A stretch of DNA of 64,000 nt from Ancylothrix sp. D3o (GTDB taxonomy: Bacteria > Cyanobacteriota > Cyanobacteriia > Cyanobacteriales > Oscillatoriaceae): NCBI RefSeq assembly GCF_025370775.1, contig NZ_JAMXEX010000018.1, positions 1 through 64,000 on the forward strand. Reading direction: 5' to 3'. The position numbers and the translations under genes are program-made. Shown one piece after another: positions 10,701-19,542 of this stretch (its first letter is position 1; each line of letters begins with the position of its first letter). The notes beneath the pieces were generated by a model. The model ran no database searches. It worked only from the letters and a program-made list of their open reading frames with translations, and was not told the DNA's origin.

Positions 10701-11110
10701 TGTAAAAGTAATTCGGTTTGCTGCTGTTGGGATCGCTGCTTTTTTTCTTCCAGGGCGTCGCTGACGGCTTTGCCAAGCCGACTGATGTTGTTTTTGAGCA
10801 CATAGTCAGCGCAGCCTTGCTTAAGACACTCCACAGCAATTTCTTCGCTTTGGCTGTGAGTGACGACAATCAAAGGGATATCTTGGTGTTGTTGGCGTAA
10901 TATTTGCAAGGCTTGGGCGGCACCCAATTGGGCTTGCTGGTAGTTGCTAAGGATGATATCGGGGTTGCTGTGGAGGGCTGCTAGGAAGTCTGGCTGGTTA
11001 TCCACCCGCTGCCAGTCGAGAAAAAAGCCAAACTGACGCAGTTGTTGGAGGGTGATTTCTGCGTCGGTGGGGGAGTCCTCTATGATCAGAAGGCGGATAG
11101 ATGGAGACAT
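7733..11110 (-). CDS. Receiver-multi-PAS-GAF histidine kinase with degenerate receiver
   Basis: Soluble 1125-residue kinase. Order: receiver (1-120), PAS (~140-260), PAS (~275-385), coiled coil (~385-430), GAF (~430-610), PAS (~625-745), PAS (~750-870), HisKA with SHEFRNP (His891) and HATPase_c (LLSNAIKYSP, DQGIGIP, GTGLGLAIV). In the receiver the expected phosphoacceptor Asp is Asn56 (IILSNYQQ), although the acidic pair E11-D12 and the Lys region (VLKN) remain. The receiver is therefore probably a protein-interaction module. The C-terminal kinase half closely resembles that of the convergent neighbour (FHRAGNVGKIPGTGLGL against FHRASNVGKIKGTGLGL), which suggests the pair are paralogues. Confidence 0.92.
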   Translation of the reverse strand: MSPSIRLLIIEDSPTDAEITLQQLRQFGFFLDWQRVDNQPDFLAALHSNPDIILSNYQQAQLGAAQALQILRQQHQDIPLIVVTHSQSEEIAVECLKQGCADYVLKNNISRLGKAVSDALEEKKQRSQQQQTELLLQETQARYLRLAENLPDIIYRYRLTPPRGFEYVSPAALTITGYSAEEHYADPNLGSKIVHPDDRDVFNEWVNRQPMSDFLVLRWIHKNGSIIWTEIRPIPIYDERGNLIAVEGVTRDITLAKNAQESLQKSEARYRAIVEEQTELICRFLGSGILTFVNSAYARFFNLDRKELIGRNFLAGVVVEECTKLWNSLGRLSPDDPVCTFEHCYEAGAIRQLEWTIRALFDEQESFIEFQAVGRDITAVKKAEQAFQTAHQELEVYVEQRIRELRRVNEQLKSEISRRKQAQTALRQRFNQLQALYYLADAIGRAISNTEIYEAGLNAIYQTFRSQYSGILIWETGDKKSDNLLINNQNPFDFLPLTRLCFKAARGIKEIHEKGIEDYLSGYSQASKQAVIISNIETLRMSNIASGKTILLEAGIGSVAFIPLVFQGRVLGQLMVGYTGPHNFSETELLQAKTIANHIAFSIERKRSLAAMRESEERFRRVFDDSPVGMVLVLAESYRFLKVNAAFSEIVGYTESELTGLTLTDITYPEDKLREMAYINRTLNKEIDRYQIEKRFITKTGQLVWVHLTTAVIQNEDGEMLYALGMVEDISVRKKSEEALQFSEEKFRQLAENIREVFWIATPDLQQMIYMSPGYEEIWRRSCASVYEQPLSWLDAVHPEDRPQLFGISIPLSEGVPVCQEFRIVLPDNSIRWIWNRCFPIRNSLGMVYRIAGIAEDVTERKQSIVELHQSLETEKQLNEIKSRFVSMVSHEFRNPLTSIVMSVELLQHYGEQSSQEKKLRYLQRIKAAANQMTDLLENVLVIGKVEAGKLAFEPAPLDVEEFCRELLEDCKLALNFPAVSYSSSGRILEKYKDFPKTVFLPCLDDKLLRHILTNLLSNAIKYSPLGGTVRLMLTYLDQEVIFQVQDQGIGIPADDLPLLFEAFHRAGNVGKIPGTGLGLAIVKKAVDLHGGTISVESKIATGTTFTVRLPVRYEPKVYTSLKEV

Positions 11111-11560
11111 AGGCTTGCTAAAACAAAACCGCGATCAAAGGCGGAAGATCGGGATGGTAAGAGGGTGAATGAAGGCGACATCGTTCTATTTTTGCGCTTT
11201 CTAAATTAGCGGGAAAATAGCAAATGGATATTGTCTGAGGCAGATGGTAGGGTATCCTACCTCCGGCATTCCCAGCGCTTTGTCAGCTTCAATTTTCACC
11301 CTGCGTGTTTATTCGAGTGGGATTTTAATGTAATCAAATCATTTTTTTAGTTTAATGCCTATTTTATTTAGTTTGCGGTTGGGCTGAGCGAACTACCGAC
11401 AGCCGCAGTGCCTATTGAACCGGCGTCCCCTTGCCCCTAACTCTCGAAGCGAAAACTTTTTTTCGTTTCCCCTATGAGGGCTGGAGGTTAAGGGTGTGAA
11501 GTTTCTCTCGATTCAAGATGGGGGCTGCCGGTTTAAAATGCTCTAAAGACAAATAGGATT
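11111..11560. other. 450-bp intergenic region, divergent promoters expected
   Basis: It separates the minus-strand kinase from glcE. I see no ORF with a credible product and no RNA fold I can name. The promoters of both flanking genes must lie here, but no clear -35/-10 pair was identified. Confidence 0.5.
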
Positions 11561-12868
11561 TTGGGGATCGCTTTGGCCATTGTGCAGCAACTAGAAACAA
11601 TTGTGGGTTCGGCTGGCATTTATTCTTATCCAAATTTGCCGGCATCTTGGAAAGGGCGTATCGCAGAAACCGTCACCCCTGAAACTGAAATTGATTGCCT
11701 TGTCTGCCCCCAAAGCAGCGCTGAATTGGCGCAGGTGATGGCTTTGGCTTACCGCCAGAATTGGCGGGTTTTGTGTGCCGGTGCTGGAAGCAAACTGCAC
11801 TGGGGGGGTTTGCCCGAAGGGGTGAATTTGGTTGTCAGCACGACAAAACTCAATCGCTTAATTGATCACGCCGCCGGCGATATGACGGTTACGGCAGAAT
11901 CAGGGATGAAATTCAGCGATTTACAAGCGATTTTAGCTCAAAAAGGTCAATTTTTGCCCCTGGATGTGCCCTATAGTCAGGAAGCTACTCTGGGCGGTAT
12001 TGTGGCCACCGCTATCACCGGATCGCTGCGTCACCGTTACGGCGGTGTTCGTGATTTGTTGATTGGTTTGTCTTTTGTCCGATCTGATGGCGAAATTGCA
12101 AAGGCCGGTGGTCGGGTTGTTAAAAATGTGGCCGGTTATGATTTGATGAAACTTTTCACCGGCTCTCATGGCACATTAGGGGTAATTTGTCAAGTAACTT
12201 TTCGAGTTTATCCGCTGCCGGATGCGTCGCAAACAGTTTTGCTGACAGGAGAAAAAGCGGCAATTGCTGAGGCTGCTAAAATTTTGATGGCATCAGCGCT
12301 TACTCCAACGGCAATGGATGTGCTCTCACCGGTTATTGTCTCACAATTGAATGGCGCTGATGGGATGGGGTTGTTAGTGCGTTTTCAAAGTGTTGCAGAG
12401 AGTGTGCGCCAACAATCTGACCGGCTTTTGGAAGTGGGAAAAATGTTAAGTTTAAAAGGCCATACCCTGACAGATGACAGTGACTTATGGCAACAGTTAA
12501 AAAATTTGATGTGGAATTCTGAGCGCGGGGATCAAATTCTTTGCAAAATAGGAGTAAGACCGAGTAATGCTGTTGAGGCTTTGGCTGGGTTTGATAGTTT
12601 GAATGGTAGCGGTGTAATTCATGCCGCTAGTGGGTTAGGAGTTTTGCGCCTTGAGGAAAATAGCGCCGTTGAAAAAGTAGAAAAGTTGCGAAAAATTTGT
12701 GAAGAAAAGGGGGGATTTTTGACGATTTTGCAGGGTGGGGTTTCCTTAAAACAAAAATGTGATGTCTGGGGATATAAAGGCAATGCTTTGGAGGTTATGA
12801 GAAAAATAAAAACCCAGTTTGATGAGAGAAATATATTATCGGCGGGCCGGTTTGTTGGTGGGATTTAG
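11561..12868 (+). CDS. glcE: Glycolate dehydrogenase FAD-binding subunit GlcE
   Basis: FAD-binding PCMH-type protein of 435 residues, a subunit of glycolate dehydrogenase, which oxidises photorespiratory glycolate to glyoxylate. Visible features are CLVCPQSSAELAQVMALAYR at the start of the FAD fold, LCAGAGSKLHWGG, and the flavin-phosphate region SQEATLGGIVATAITGSLRH. The C-terminal GlcE-type domain ends with FDERNILSAGRF. The apparent start is TTG at 11561 without a strong RBS; GTG at 11582 is possible. It is followed 44 bp later by glcF, so the two are likely cotranscribed. No glcD is in the window. Confidence 0.9.
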   Translation: MGIALAIVQQLETIVGSAGIYSYPNLPASWKGRIAETVTPETEIDCLVCPQSSAELAQVMALAYRQNWRVLCAGAGSKLHWGGLPEGVNLVVSTTKLNRLIDHAAGDMTVTAESGMKFSDLQAILAQKGQFLPLDVPYSQEATLGGIVATAITGSLRHRYGGVRDLLIGLSFVRSDGEIAKAGGRVVKNVAGYDLMKLFTGSHGTLGVICQVTFRVYPLPDASQTVLLTGEKAAIAEAAKILMASALTPTAMDVLSPVIVSQLNGADGMGLLVRFQSVAESVRQQSDRLLEVGKMLSLKGHTLTDDSDLWQQLKNLMWNSERGDQILCKIGVRPSNAVEALAGFDSLNGSGVIHAASGLGVLRLEENSAVEKVEKLRKICEEKGGFLTILQGGVSLKQKCDVWGYKGNALEVMRKIKTQFDERNILSAGRFVGGI

Positions 12869-12912
12869 GTTAGGGCATTGGTAGAAATCAAGACAGGAAA
12901 CCAGTAAAAAGT

Positions 12913-14286
12913 ATGACGATTTCTGATGAATTAAAGTGGACGAATGTGCAAGCTTTGGTGGAGGCCGGTGCAGAGGAAATTGGGCCGGCTTTTGATGCCA
13001 AACATCCACCCGATCCAAAGTTAATAGATACCTGTGTACATTGTGGATTTTGTTTATCTACTTGTCCGAGTTATCGGGTAATTGGTAAAGAAATGGATTC
13101 TCCGAGGGGTCGCATTTATTTGATGGATGCGATTAATGAGAAAGAGGCCGGTTTAGATGAAGCGACAGTGCCTCATTTTGACTCGTGTTTAGGGTGTTTG
13201 GCTTGTGTTTCTACTTGTCCTTCTGGGGTGCAGTATGATAAATTGATTGCTGCAACTCGTCCGCAGGTAGAAAGGAATTTTGAGCGGTCATTACCGGATC
13301 GATTAATTCGGAGTTTGATTTTTAATTTGTTTCCTTATCCGGGCCGGTTGCGTCCTTTATTAGCGCCGCTTTTTGTTTATCAAAAATTAGGCTTACAAAA
13401 GCTGGTTCGCAGTACAGGAATTTTGCCAAAGATTTCGCCGAGATTGGCTGCAATGGAGTCTATTTTGCCGCGAATTTCTGTTGAATCTTTCCGCGATGAT
13501 TTGCCGCAAATTATTCCGGCGCAGGGGGAAAAGCGTTATCGTGTGGGGATGATTTTAGGCTGTGTTCAACGGTTGTTTTTTTCGCCGGTGAATGAGGCGA
13601 CAGCGAGAGTTTTGACGGCCAATGGTTGTGAAGTTGTGATTCCAAAATCTCAGGGTTGTTGTGCAGCATTGCCGGCCCACCAAGGACAAGAAGAACAAGC
13701 GCAATCTTTGGCAAGACAAATGATTGATAGTTTTGCAGGAATGGAGTTAGATGCGATTATTATTAATGCGGCGGGTTGCGGTCATACTTTGAAGGAATAC
13801 GGGCATATTTTGCAGGATGATTTGGCTTATCGAGAAAAAGCCGAAGCGTTTTCAAATAATGTAAAAGATGTGCATGAATTTTTGGCAGAGGTGGGTTTAA
13901 CGGCAAAATTAAATCCAATTTTTGATAAAGATTTGAAGATTGTTTATCAGGATGCTTGCCATTTGTTGCACGGTCAAAAAATTAGTTTGCAACCGCGTAA
14001 ACTGTTGCGAGAAATTCCGGGGGTGACGTTGAAAGAGCCGGTGGATGCGGCTTTGTGTTGTGGCAGTGCGGGGGTTTATAATATGCTTCAGCCGGAGGTG
14101 GCGGATGAGTTAGGTCAGCAAAAAGTTGAGAATTTGCTGAATACTGGGGCGGAGTTAATTGCTTCTGCTAATCCGGGGTGTTCTTTGCAAATTAAAAAGC
14201 ATTTACAATTGCAAGGAAAGGATGTTTTGCTGTTACATCCGGTGGAATTGTTGGATTATTCAATTCGCGGTGTTAAATTTTCCTAG
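12913..14286 (+). CDS. glcF: Glycolate dehydrogenase iron-sulfur subunit GlcF
   Basis: Iron-sulfur electron-transfer subunit of 457 residues. Two 4Fe-4S ferredoxin motifs lie near the N-terminus: CVHCGFCLSTCP (Cys41/44/47/51) and CLGCLACVSTCP (Cys92/95/98/102). Two cysteine-rich CCG domains follow (CCAALPAHQG, and DACHLLHGQ with ALCCGSAG). This matches GlcF, which passes electrons from GlcD/GlcE flavin toward the quinone pool. The length is typical for the family. Confidence 0.95.
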   Translation: MTISDELKWTNVQALVEAGAEEIGPAFDAKHPPDPKLIDTCVHCGFCLSTCPSYRVIGKEMDSPRGRIYLMDAINEKEAGLDEATVPHFDSCLGCLACVSTCPSGVQYDKLIAATRPQVERNFERSLPDRLIRSLIFNLFPYPGRLRPLLAPLFVYQKLGLQKLVRSTGILPKISPRLAAMESILPRISVESFRDDLPQIIPAQGEKRYRVGMILGCVQRLFFSPVNEATARVLTANGCEVVIPKSQGCCAALPAHQGQEEQAQSLARQMIDSFAGMELDAIIINAAGCGHTLKEYGHILQDDLAYREKAEAFSNNVKDVHEFLAEVGLTAKLNPIFDKDLKIVYQDACHLLHGQKISLQPRKLLREIPGVTLKEPVDAALCCGSAGVYNMLQPEVADELGQQKVENLLNTGAELIASANPGCSLQIKKHLQLQGKDVLLLHPVELLDYSIRGVKFS

Positions 14287-14290
14287 AGTG

Positions 14291-14330
14291 ATGCTCTGTC
14301 CAGCATTGTAGGGGCCGGTGGACAGAGCAT
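14291..14330 (+). terminator. Hairpin after glcF
   Basis: A perfect 11-bp stem, ATGCTCTGTCC (14291-14301) with GGACAGAGCAT (14320-14330), starts 5 bp after the glcF stop. There is no long T-run directly after it, so it may act as an mRNA-stabilising or weak terminator hairpin. Confidence 0.5.
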
Positions 14331-14564
14331 TTAGCTATTTTCTCCTATCATATTTTTAAAAAAAAGTCAAGGTCAATAAGTAATCTCAGCCGGCAGACAT
14401 AACAAAAAAAGCCGGTATCTGTAGTTACTGCCAGACTTTTATTTTTGTGTGTAAAATTTTGTAAACTAGGGAGGGGCGATTGGGGATTGGTGAGGCAAAA
14501 AACCACCAAAACCAAAACAATTAGCTATTCCCGACGATCCATAAACAAAACTACAGGAGTGATT

Positions 14565-15935
14565 ATGAGCTTAGAAGCAGTAAAAGAGAAACAAGTGCCT
14601 CATGTTGTGATTGTGGGAGGCGGGTTTGGCGGTTTGTATGCGGCGCAAGCATTGAGAAAGGCTGAGGTGAAAGTAACACTGATTGATAGAAGAAACTTCC
14701 ATTTATTCCAACCTTTGCTTTATCAAGTCGCCACCGGCAGTTTATCACCGGCAGATATTTCTTCACCGCTGCGAGCAATTTTAAACCACAGCAAAAATAC
14801 GCAAATTTTGCTGGGAGAAGTGAAAGATATTGATACTGAAGAGCAAAAAATTTTCTTAGCAACAGGAGATGAAATTGCCTACGATTATTTAATTGTTGCC
14901 ACCGGCGTCAGTCATCATTATTTTGGAAAAGATGAATGGGCGACAAAAGCGCCTGGGTTAAAAACTGTTGAAGATGCGATAGAAATGCGGCGAAAGATTT
15001 TCTTAGCATTTGAAGCGGCGGAAAAAGAAAATGACCCAGAAAAACGTCGTGCTTGGTTAAATTTTGTCGTGGTTGGTGGTGGGCCGACTGGGGTAGAATT
15101 AGCTGGGGCTTTGGCAGAATTGGCGCACTATACGTTAAAAAATGATTTTGCCAGCATTGATACTACAGAAGCGCAAATTTTGTTAATTGAAGGTGTAGAT
15201 CGGGTGTTACCTCCTTACCCGCAAGATTTATCAGAAAAAGCCAAGAAATCTTTGGAAGAATTGGGGGTAACGGTGAAAACTCGCACGATGGTGACAAATA
15301 TTGAAGATGGAATTGTGACGGTAAAGTGCGAGGATAAAGAGGAGAAAATTGAGACAAAAACAGTTTTGTGGGCAGCAGGGGTGAAGGCTTCGGCAATGGG
15401 ACAAGCAATTGCTAAAGCTACCGGATCTGAGTTAGATCGGGTGGGGCGTGTGGTGGTGGAACCAGATTTGAGTGTTAAAGGATTTGCTAATATTTTTGTA
15501 ATCGGAGATTTGGCGAATTTTGCTCATCAAGGTGATGGTAAACCGATTCCAGGTGTGGCGCCGGTGGCGATGCAGGAAGGGCAATATGTGGCGCAATTAA
15601 TTAAGAAAAAATTGGCCGGCAAAAGTGTTGAACCTTTCCGCTATGTGGACTATGGTAGTTTGGCGGTGATTGGGCGTCATGCGGCGGTTGTGGATTTGGG
15701 TTTTGTGAAGTTTTCGGGATTTTTGGCTTGGCTGGCTTGGGTGTTTGTTCATATTTATTATCTGATTGAGTTTGATAATAAATTGGTGGTGATGATTCAG
15801 TGGGGGTGGAATTATTTTACTCGCAAACGCGGGGCAAGGTTGATTACAAATCCTTATTTGCGTACGACGCCGGCGGGGGATGGTAATAGTTTGAATGGGA
15901 TGCAGGCACAGAAAAAAGAGCCGGTAGAGGTATAA
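14565..15935 (+). CDS. Type II NADH dehydrogenase (NDH-2)
   Basis: Single-subunit FAD-dependent NADH:quinone oxidoreductase that does not pump protons, 456 residues. The N-terminal FAD Rossmann motif is VVIVGGGFGGLYAAQAL, and the NAD Rossmann motif is VVVGGGPTGVELAGALAEL. NIFVIGDLA binds FAD, and PVAMQEGQYVAQ is the quinone-site region. The amphipathic/hydrophobic C-terminus (FLAWLAWVFVHIYYLIEFDN) attaches it to the membrane. The start at ATG 14565 (MSLEAVKEK) is chosen because AGGAG lies 6 nt upstream; the frame remains open upstream to 14445. It belongs to the Ndb group; which of NdbA, B or C cannot be fixed by eye. Confidence 0.92.
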   Translation: MSLEAVKEKQVPHVVIVGGGFGGLYAAQALRKAEVKVTLIDRRNFHLFQPLLYQVATGSLSPADISSPLRAILNHSKNTQILLGEVKDIDTEEQKIFLATGDEIAYDYLIVATGVSHHYFGKDEWATKAPGLKTVEDAIEMRRKIFLAFEAAEKENDPEKRRAWLNFVVVGGGPTGVELAGALAELAHYTLKNDFASIDTTEAQILLIEGVDRVLPPYPQDLSEKAKKSLEELGVTVKTRTMVTNIEDGIVTVKCEDKEEKIETKTVLWAAGVKASAMGQAIAKATGSELDRVGRVVVEPDLSVKGFANIFVIGDLANFAHQGDGKPIPGVAPVAMQEGQYVAQLIKKKLAGKSVEPFRYVDYGSLAVIGRHAAVVDLGFVKFSGFLAWLAWVFVHIYYLIEFDNKLVVMIQWGWNYFTRKRGARLITNPYLRTTPAGDGNSLNGMQAQKKEPVEV

Positions 15936-15941
15936 ATTTAG

Positions 15942-15958
15942 GGTGGGCTATGCCCACC
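15942..15958 (+). terminator. Short palindromic hairpin after NDH-2
   Basis: GGTGGGC / GCCCACC separated by three bases, 6 bp after the stop. This type of GGTGGGC palindrome is a common dispersed intergenic element in cyanobacteria (recalled). It may terminate or protect the NDH-2 transcript. Confidence 0.45.
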
Positions 15959-16074
15959 TTTACGCCGTTTCTATGACTTTGGCTAGAGGTTTAATTACCT
16001 CCGCAAGGCGGATTAACATCTAGCTGACTAAACAGTAGATTTAAAGAACAAACTCATCTAAAAAGTGGTTCTTT

Positions 16075-17310
16075 ATGGTGGATAAGTATATCCTCTATCT
16101 GCTGGTTATTGGCTTGGTTTTGCTGTTAGCAACGCTTGGTTCTGGCTGGATTGCCCGATTACCGCTTTCTTACTCACTAATTTACCTGATTATTGGCATA
16201 ATTTTAGGGCCGTATGGAGCGGGTTTGATTACACTGCGACCGGATGCAGAATTTCTGGAAAGAGTGACGGAATTTGTTGTTATTGTTTCGGTTTTTAGCT
16301 GCGGTTTAAAAATGAGTCGTCCGCTGACATGGGGGGCTTGGAATTCAACGGGCCGGTTGATTGGTTTTTTAATGCCGATTTCAATTTTTGGGGTGGCGGC
16401 GATTGCTTATTGGTTTCTGGGTTTCAATTGGGGTGCTGCGGTTTTATTAGGCGGAATTTTAGCGCCAACTGACCCGGTTTTGGCTTCGGAGGTGCAACTT
16501 TCTCATATGGAAGATCGAGATGAGTTGCGGTTTGGTTTGACTTCCGAAGGCGGTTTAAATGATGCTTTAGCTTTTCCGTTTGTGTATTTTGGGTTGTATT
16601 CGTTAAAAGATCATAATTGGGAAAATTGGTTGAAATATTGGGTGCTTGTTGATGTAATTTGGGCAATTGTTGCCGGTATTGGCATGGGAATTATTGTGGC
16701 TTATGTGGTGGTTAAGGCAGATAAACAATTGCAAAAAAGAAGGCCGGTTGATTATTTGATGGAAGATTTTATCGCCCTTAGTACAATTTTGCTGACTTAT
16801 GCGTTGACGGAAGTGGTTAATGGTTATGGTTTTGTGGCTGTTTTTGTGGCAGGGATTATGATCCAGCGGAGTTATCGCAATCCAGAAAAGCCGCTTTCTC
16901 AATTACATTTTATAGAACGCATTGAAAAGCTGATGGAGGTTGGGCTGATTTTGCTTTTGGGTTCGATGTTGCGAGTGGAACCGATGCTAAAATTTGCGGT
17001 TCCTACGCTTTTAATTGCACTACCTCTGCTGTTTGTGATTCGACCGATTGGTGCTTGGTTAAGTACAATTGGGGGTTCTTGGTCTCCAAAAACTCGCTTT
17101 CTTTTTGGCTGGTTTGGTATTCGGGGAGTGGGTAGTTTGTATTATTTAACCTATGCTTTTGGTCATGGGTTACAAGGATTTTTGGGAGAAAAAATTGGCT
17201 GGATTATTTATTCAACGGTGGTGATTTCTGTGGTATTACATGGCATTAGTGCAACGCCATTGATGAAGTCTTATCAAGAAGCACCGGAGGCAGGGTTATT
17301 GAAAACTTAA
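16075..17310 (+). CDS. CPA1-type cation/proton antiporter (NhaP-like)
   Basis: Integral membrane antiporter of 411 residues with about 12 hydrophobic helices. It exchanges Na+ or K+ for H+ across the plasma or thylakoid membrane. Motifs shared with the CPA1/NhaP family are LAPTDPVLASEV (ion-binding TDP helix), SEGGLNDALAFPF (the ND pair of the transport site) and FGIRGVGSLYYLTYA. There is no large cytosolic C-terminal domain, so the protein is shorter than many NhaP proteins. The ion specificity is not readable from sequence. Confidence 0.88.
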   Translation: MVDKYILYLLVIGLVLLLATLGSGWIARLPLSYSLIYLIIGIILGPYGAGLITLRPDAEFLERVTEFVVIVSVFSCGLKMSRPLTWGAWNSTGRLIGFLMPISIFGVAAIAYWFLGFNWGAAVLLGGILAPTDPVLASEVQLSHMEDRDELRFGLTSEGGLNDALAFPFVYFGLYSLKDHNWENWLKYWVLVDVIWAIVAGIGMGIIVAYVVVKADKQLQKRRPVDYLMEDFIALSTILLTYALTEVVNGYGFVAVFVAGIMIQRSYRNPEKPLSQLHFIERIEKLMEVGLILLLGSMLRVEPMLKFAVPTLLIALPLLFVIRPIGAWLSTIGGSWSPKTRFLFGWFGIRGVGSLYYLTYAFGHGLQGFLGEKIGWIIYSTVVISVVLHGISATPLMKSYQEAPEAGLLKT

Positions 17311-17365
17311 CCGCTTAGCTGTTTTCTCTATCATCTATAACGGTTTTGACAGCAAACTTAGTTCT

Positions 17366-17398
17366 AAAAACCCGGTTCCTAAAAGAAACCGGGTTTTT
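17366..17398. terminator. Bidirectional intrinsic terminator
   Basis: AAAAACCCGGTT (17366-17377) pairs with AACCGGGTTTTT (17387-17398), a 12-bp stem with a 9-nt loop. The A-tract and T-tract at the ends allow function on both strands, between the plus-strand antiporter and the minus-strand gene ending at 17457. Confidence 0.85.
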
Positions 17399-17456
17399 AT
17401 GTAGGGGCTGGGCGGTGATATTTGGCTCGGTATTTTAACCTAACGTCGTGATATTT

Positions 17457-17795
17457 TTACTCTTTGCCGGTGACTTTTTCTACTAATTCTTCGGCTTGTT
17501 CAATTAAACCGGGATCGGGGTTTTCTTCTTTGTATTCTTTTAAATTCTCTTCGTAAGTTTTTTCGATGCTTTCCAGGCTTTGTGCTTCTTTCACGGCTTC
17601 TTCGTAAGCATCGGCGCGACGTGCTGCTTCAGCAGGATTGACTTTTTCTTGGGCCGGCTTTTGATTAAATAATGATGCGGCGTGGGCCGGCATTTCAAAC
17701 ACAAACAAACCCGATAAACTAATTAAACTCAACAAGCACACAACTAAAACGCTTTTGCGTAGGGTTTCTGCGATTGCTAAAACACTTGTTTGCAT
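17457..17795 (-). CDS. Small exported protein of unknown function
   Basis: A 112-residue protein with a signal peptide: a hydrophobic core (SVLVVCLLSLISLSGLFVF) and a cleavage site after AHA. The mature part (~residue 39 on) is a charged, Glu/Lys/Ala-rich helical chain. AAAGGAG lies about 8 nt before the ATG. The protein is probably periplasmic or lumenal. It resembles short cyanobacterial stress-annotated exported proteins, but I cannot name a family. Confidence 0.75.
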   Translation of the reverse strand: MQTSVLAIAETLRKSVLVVCLLSLISLSGLFVFEMPAHAASLFNQKPAQEKVNPAEAARRADAYEEAVKEAQSLESIEKTYEENLKEYKEENPDPGLIEQAEELVEKVTGKE

Positions 17796-18000
17796 TGAAT
17801 TTGACTCCTTTGTTTTGCTTTAATAATTCTTATCCTAACTGCCAAGCTCTACAAAGTTGTCTATCTGCGGGTAGATTAAAAGGAAGATGTTTAATTACAA
17901 ATTGTTACAGCTTTCAAGCATAGCGCCTTTCCCCCCTCGCCGCACAAAAGGAGGGGGGGTAATAGTGGCTATTTTGTTATGTTTAATGTGCTGTATTTTG
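17796..18000. other. Intergenic region with G/C hairpin
   Basis: CCCCCCTC (17931-17938) and GAGGGGGG (17951-17958) form an 8-bp stem between two minus-strand genes. It probably marks the end of the saccharopine-dehydrogenase-like transcript, but no T-run follows in that direction. The promoter for the small exported protein should lie to its left. Confidence 0.4.
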
Positions 18001-19101
18001 TTAGAGCCACTGTTCTTGCACCGGCATTTGACGAGATGCCATCAGGTGTTCAAATAAATCGGTCGCTAAGGCTTGTTCTTGGGGCCAAACTCCGGGTTTT
18101 TGGAGTTTTCCTTTTAAGATTAATTCTGCAATCGCACCAGTGCCAATGCCGGTGGCTACGGCTGCACTGTTATGCACCACTGTTGAGCAAAAAGTCGTCG
18201 GTTTTCCATCTTTAATTCCGTTAACTTCTGAACGCACAGCGACGCCGGTACCAACCATTGTATCGGTGACTTTTGTCATGTTGTAAGAAACATGAGATAA
18301 AAACTCCACCACTGCTGAATTTTTTACCCAACTTTGCGGCCACAAATTGGCTACAAACCAAGTGAGATGATTATAAAGATCCGGCGCCGTGCCAAATTTT
18401 GTAATTACCGTTTTTGCTTGGGGGAATGTGTCAGGTAAGGTAAAGGCTTCTGGCATATCAAACCAATAAACGCCGGTTTTGCCGTAGGGTGCTGGAAACT
18501 CTATGGTTTCCCGGCCTGTGTAGGGTTTAACTTGTTTCCAGTTGCCATTTTCTAACACATCAAAGGGATTTTGTAAACCTAAAAATGTGGTTCGCATCAC
18601 CGTTAAACCGGCCCCCCCAGAACTCCCGACTACATAACTTAAATGGATGCGTTCTGCTTCGTCTAATTTTTCCACACCTTGCCGCACCATACTGTTAGAA
18701 ATACCAGGAAAAATCCCTGTATTGATAACAGCAGTAATGTCCGCCTTTTTTGCAGTCTCTTTGAGTTCTAATGCCCGACTTGTAAACCCGCGACTGTCGC
18801 TGACATCAACATAATTAACGCCTTCATCTATACAAGTTTTGAGCACGTTTGCATCGCGGTATTGAAACGGGCCGGCGCAATGTACCACCACTTTACAGCC
18901 CTTAATAGCATTTCTTACGGCTTCATGGTCGGTTAAATTCAAGGCCAAATACTGCACACCGGGGGCCGGCATGGGGTTATTTGCGGCAGCGGGATCGCGT
19001 CCAGTAATAGTGATTTTTGCATCGGTAAAGTTGGCGAGGTCTTTGGCAACGCTGCTCCCTATTCTGCCTCTCCCGCCAATAATTAAAACTTTTTCACTCA
19101 T
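18001..19101 (-). CDS. Saccharopine-dehydrogenase-like NAD(P) oxidoreductase
   Basis: A 366-residue protein with an N-terminal Rossmann dinucleotide site (VLIIGGRGRIGSSVAKDLA), then VVVHCAGPFQYRDANVLKTC and YVDVSDSRGFTSRALEL. These are typical of the saccharopine dehydrogenase NADP-binding family, which in bacteria includes many enzymes unrelated to lysine metabolism. The middle contains a Gly-rich substrate-domain segment (VVGSSGGAGLTVMRTT). Its neighbour crtO is encoded on the same strand but is separated by ~440 bp and a terminator. The substrate is unknown. Confidence 0.8.
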   Translation of the reverse strand: MSEKVLIIGGRGRIGSSVAKDLANFTDAKITITGRDPAAANNPMPAPGVQYLALNLTDHEAVRNAIKGCKVVVHCAGPFQYRDANVLKTCIDEGVNYVDVSDSRGFTSRALELKETAKKADITAVINTGIFPGISNSMVRQGVEKLDEAERIHLSYVVGSSGGAGLTVMRTTFLGLQNPFDVLENGNWKQVKPYTGRETIEFPAPYGKTGVYWFDMPEAFTLPDTFPQAKTVITKFGTAPDLYNHLTWFVANLWPQSWVKNSAVVEFLSHVSYNMTKVTDTMVGTGVAVRSEVNGIKDGKPTTFCSTVVHNSAAVATGIGTGAIAELILKGKLQKPGVWPQEQALATDLFEHLMASRQMPVQEQWL

Positions 19102-19542
19102 TTTTCTAACAGGGGTAACTATAAACCCAGAAAAACATATTAGGGATCAATTTTGCATCTATAGAAAGGCAGAATTATTTAAAAATATTTGAAAATAAGA
19201 TTTTTCTTATTTGGCCTCAAGCCAAAAACGGCATAAGTAATAGTGCTTAGTAAAACTCATAAACAAGAGTTTATCCATCAGCTATTGGCGCACTTTCGAG
19301 AGATATAGATAATAACTGGCTTTTCTTTTAATCCTTAAAATTTTCGGCTAACTCAGATAACCTTAACTGCCTTGATGGTTATATCTGCCCTCATTTTTTA
19401 TACTGGCTTTAAAGCTGATTTTTTCCCTCTATATCTGCTATGAATACCTGTGCTTTTTTAAGACTTTACAGAATACTTATTCCAGCAAAAAAAAGTTTTT
19501 AACTAAAAACGAGGGGTGCATTTTCACACCCCTCAGCAATAA
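19102..19542. other. 440-bp intergenic region
   Basis: It lies between crtO and the downstream oxidoreductase on the minus strand. Apart from the crtO terminator at its right edge, I see AT-rich sequence that should contain the promoter of the oxidoreductase. No gene is supported. Confidence 0.5.
19511..19534 (-). terminator. Intrinsic terminator of crtO
   Basis: GAGGGGTG (19511-19518) pairs with CACCCCTC (19527-19534). Read on the minus strand, the stem is followed by T-rich sequence (complement of 19488-19510). The stem sequence recurs in a second hairpin at 25021-25045. Confidence 0.8.
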
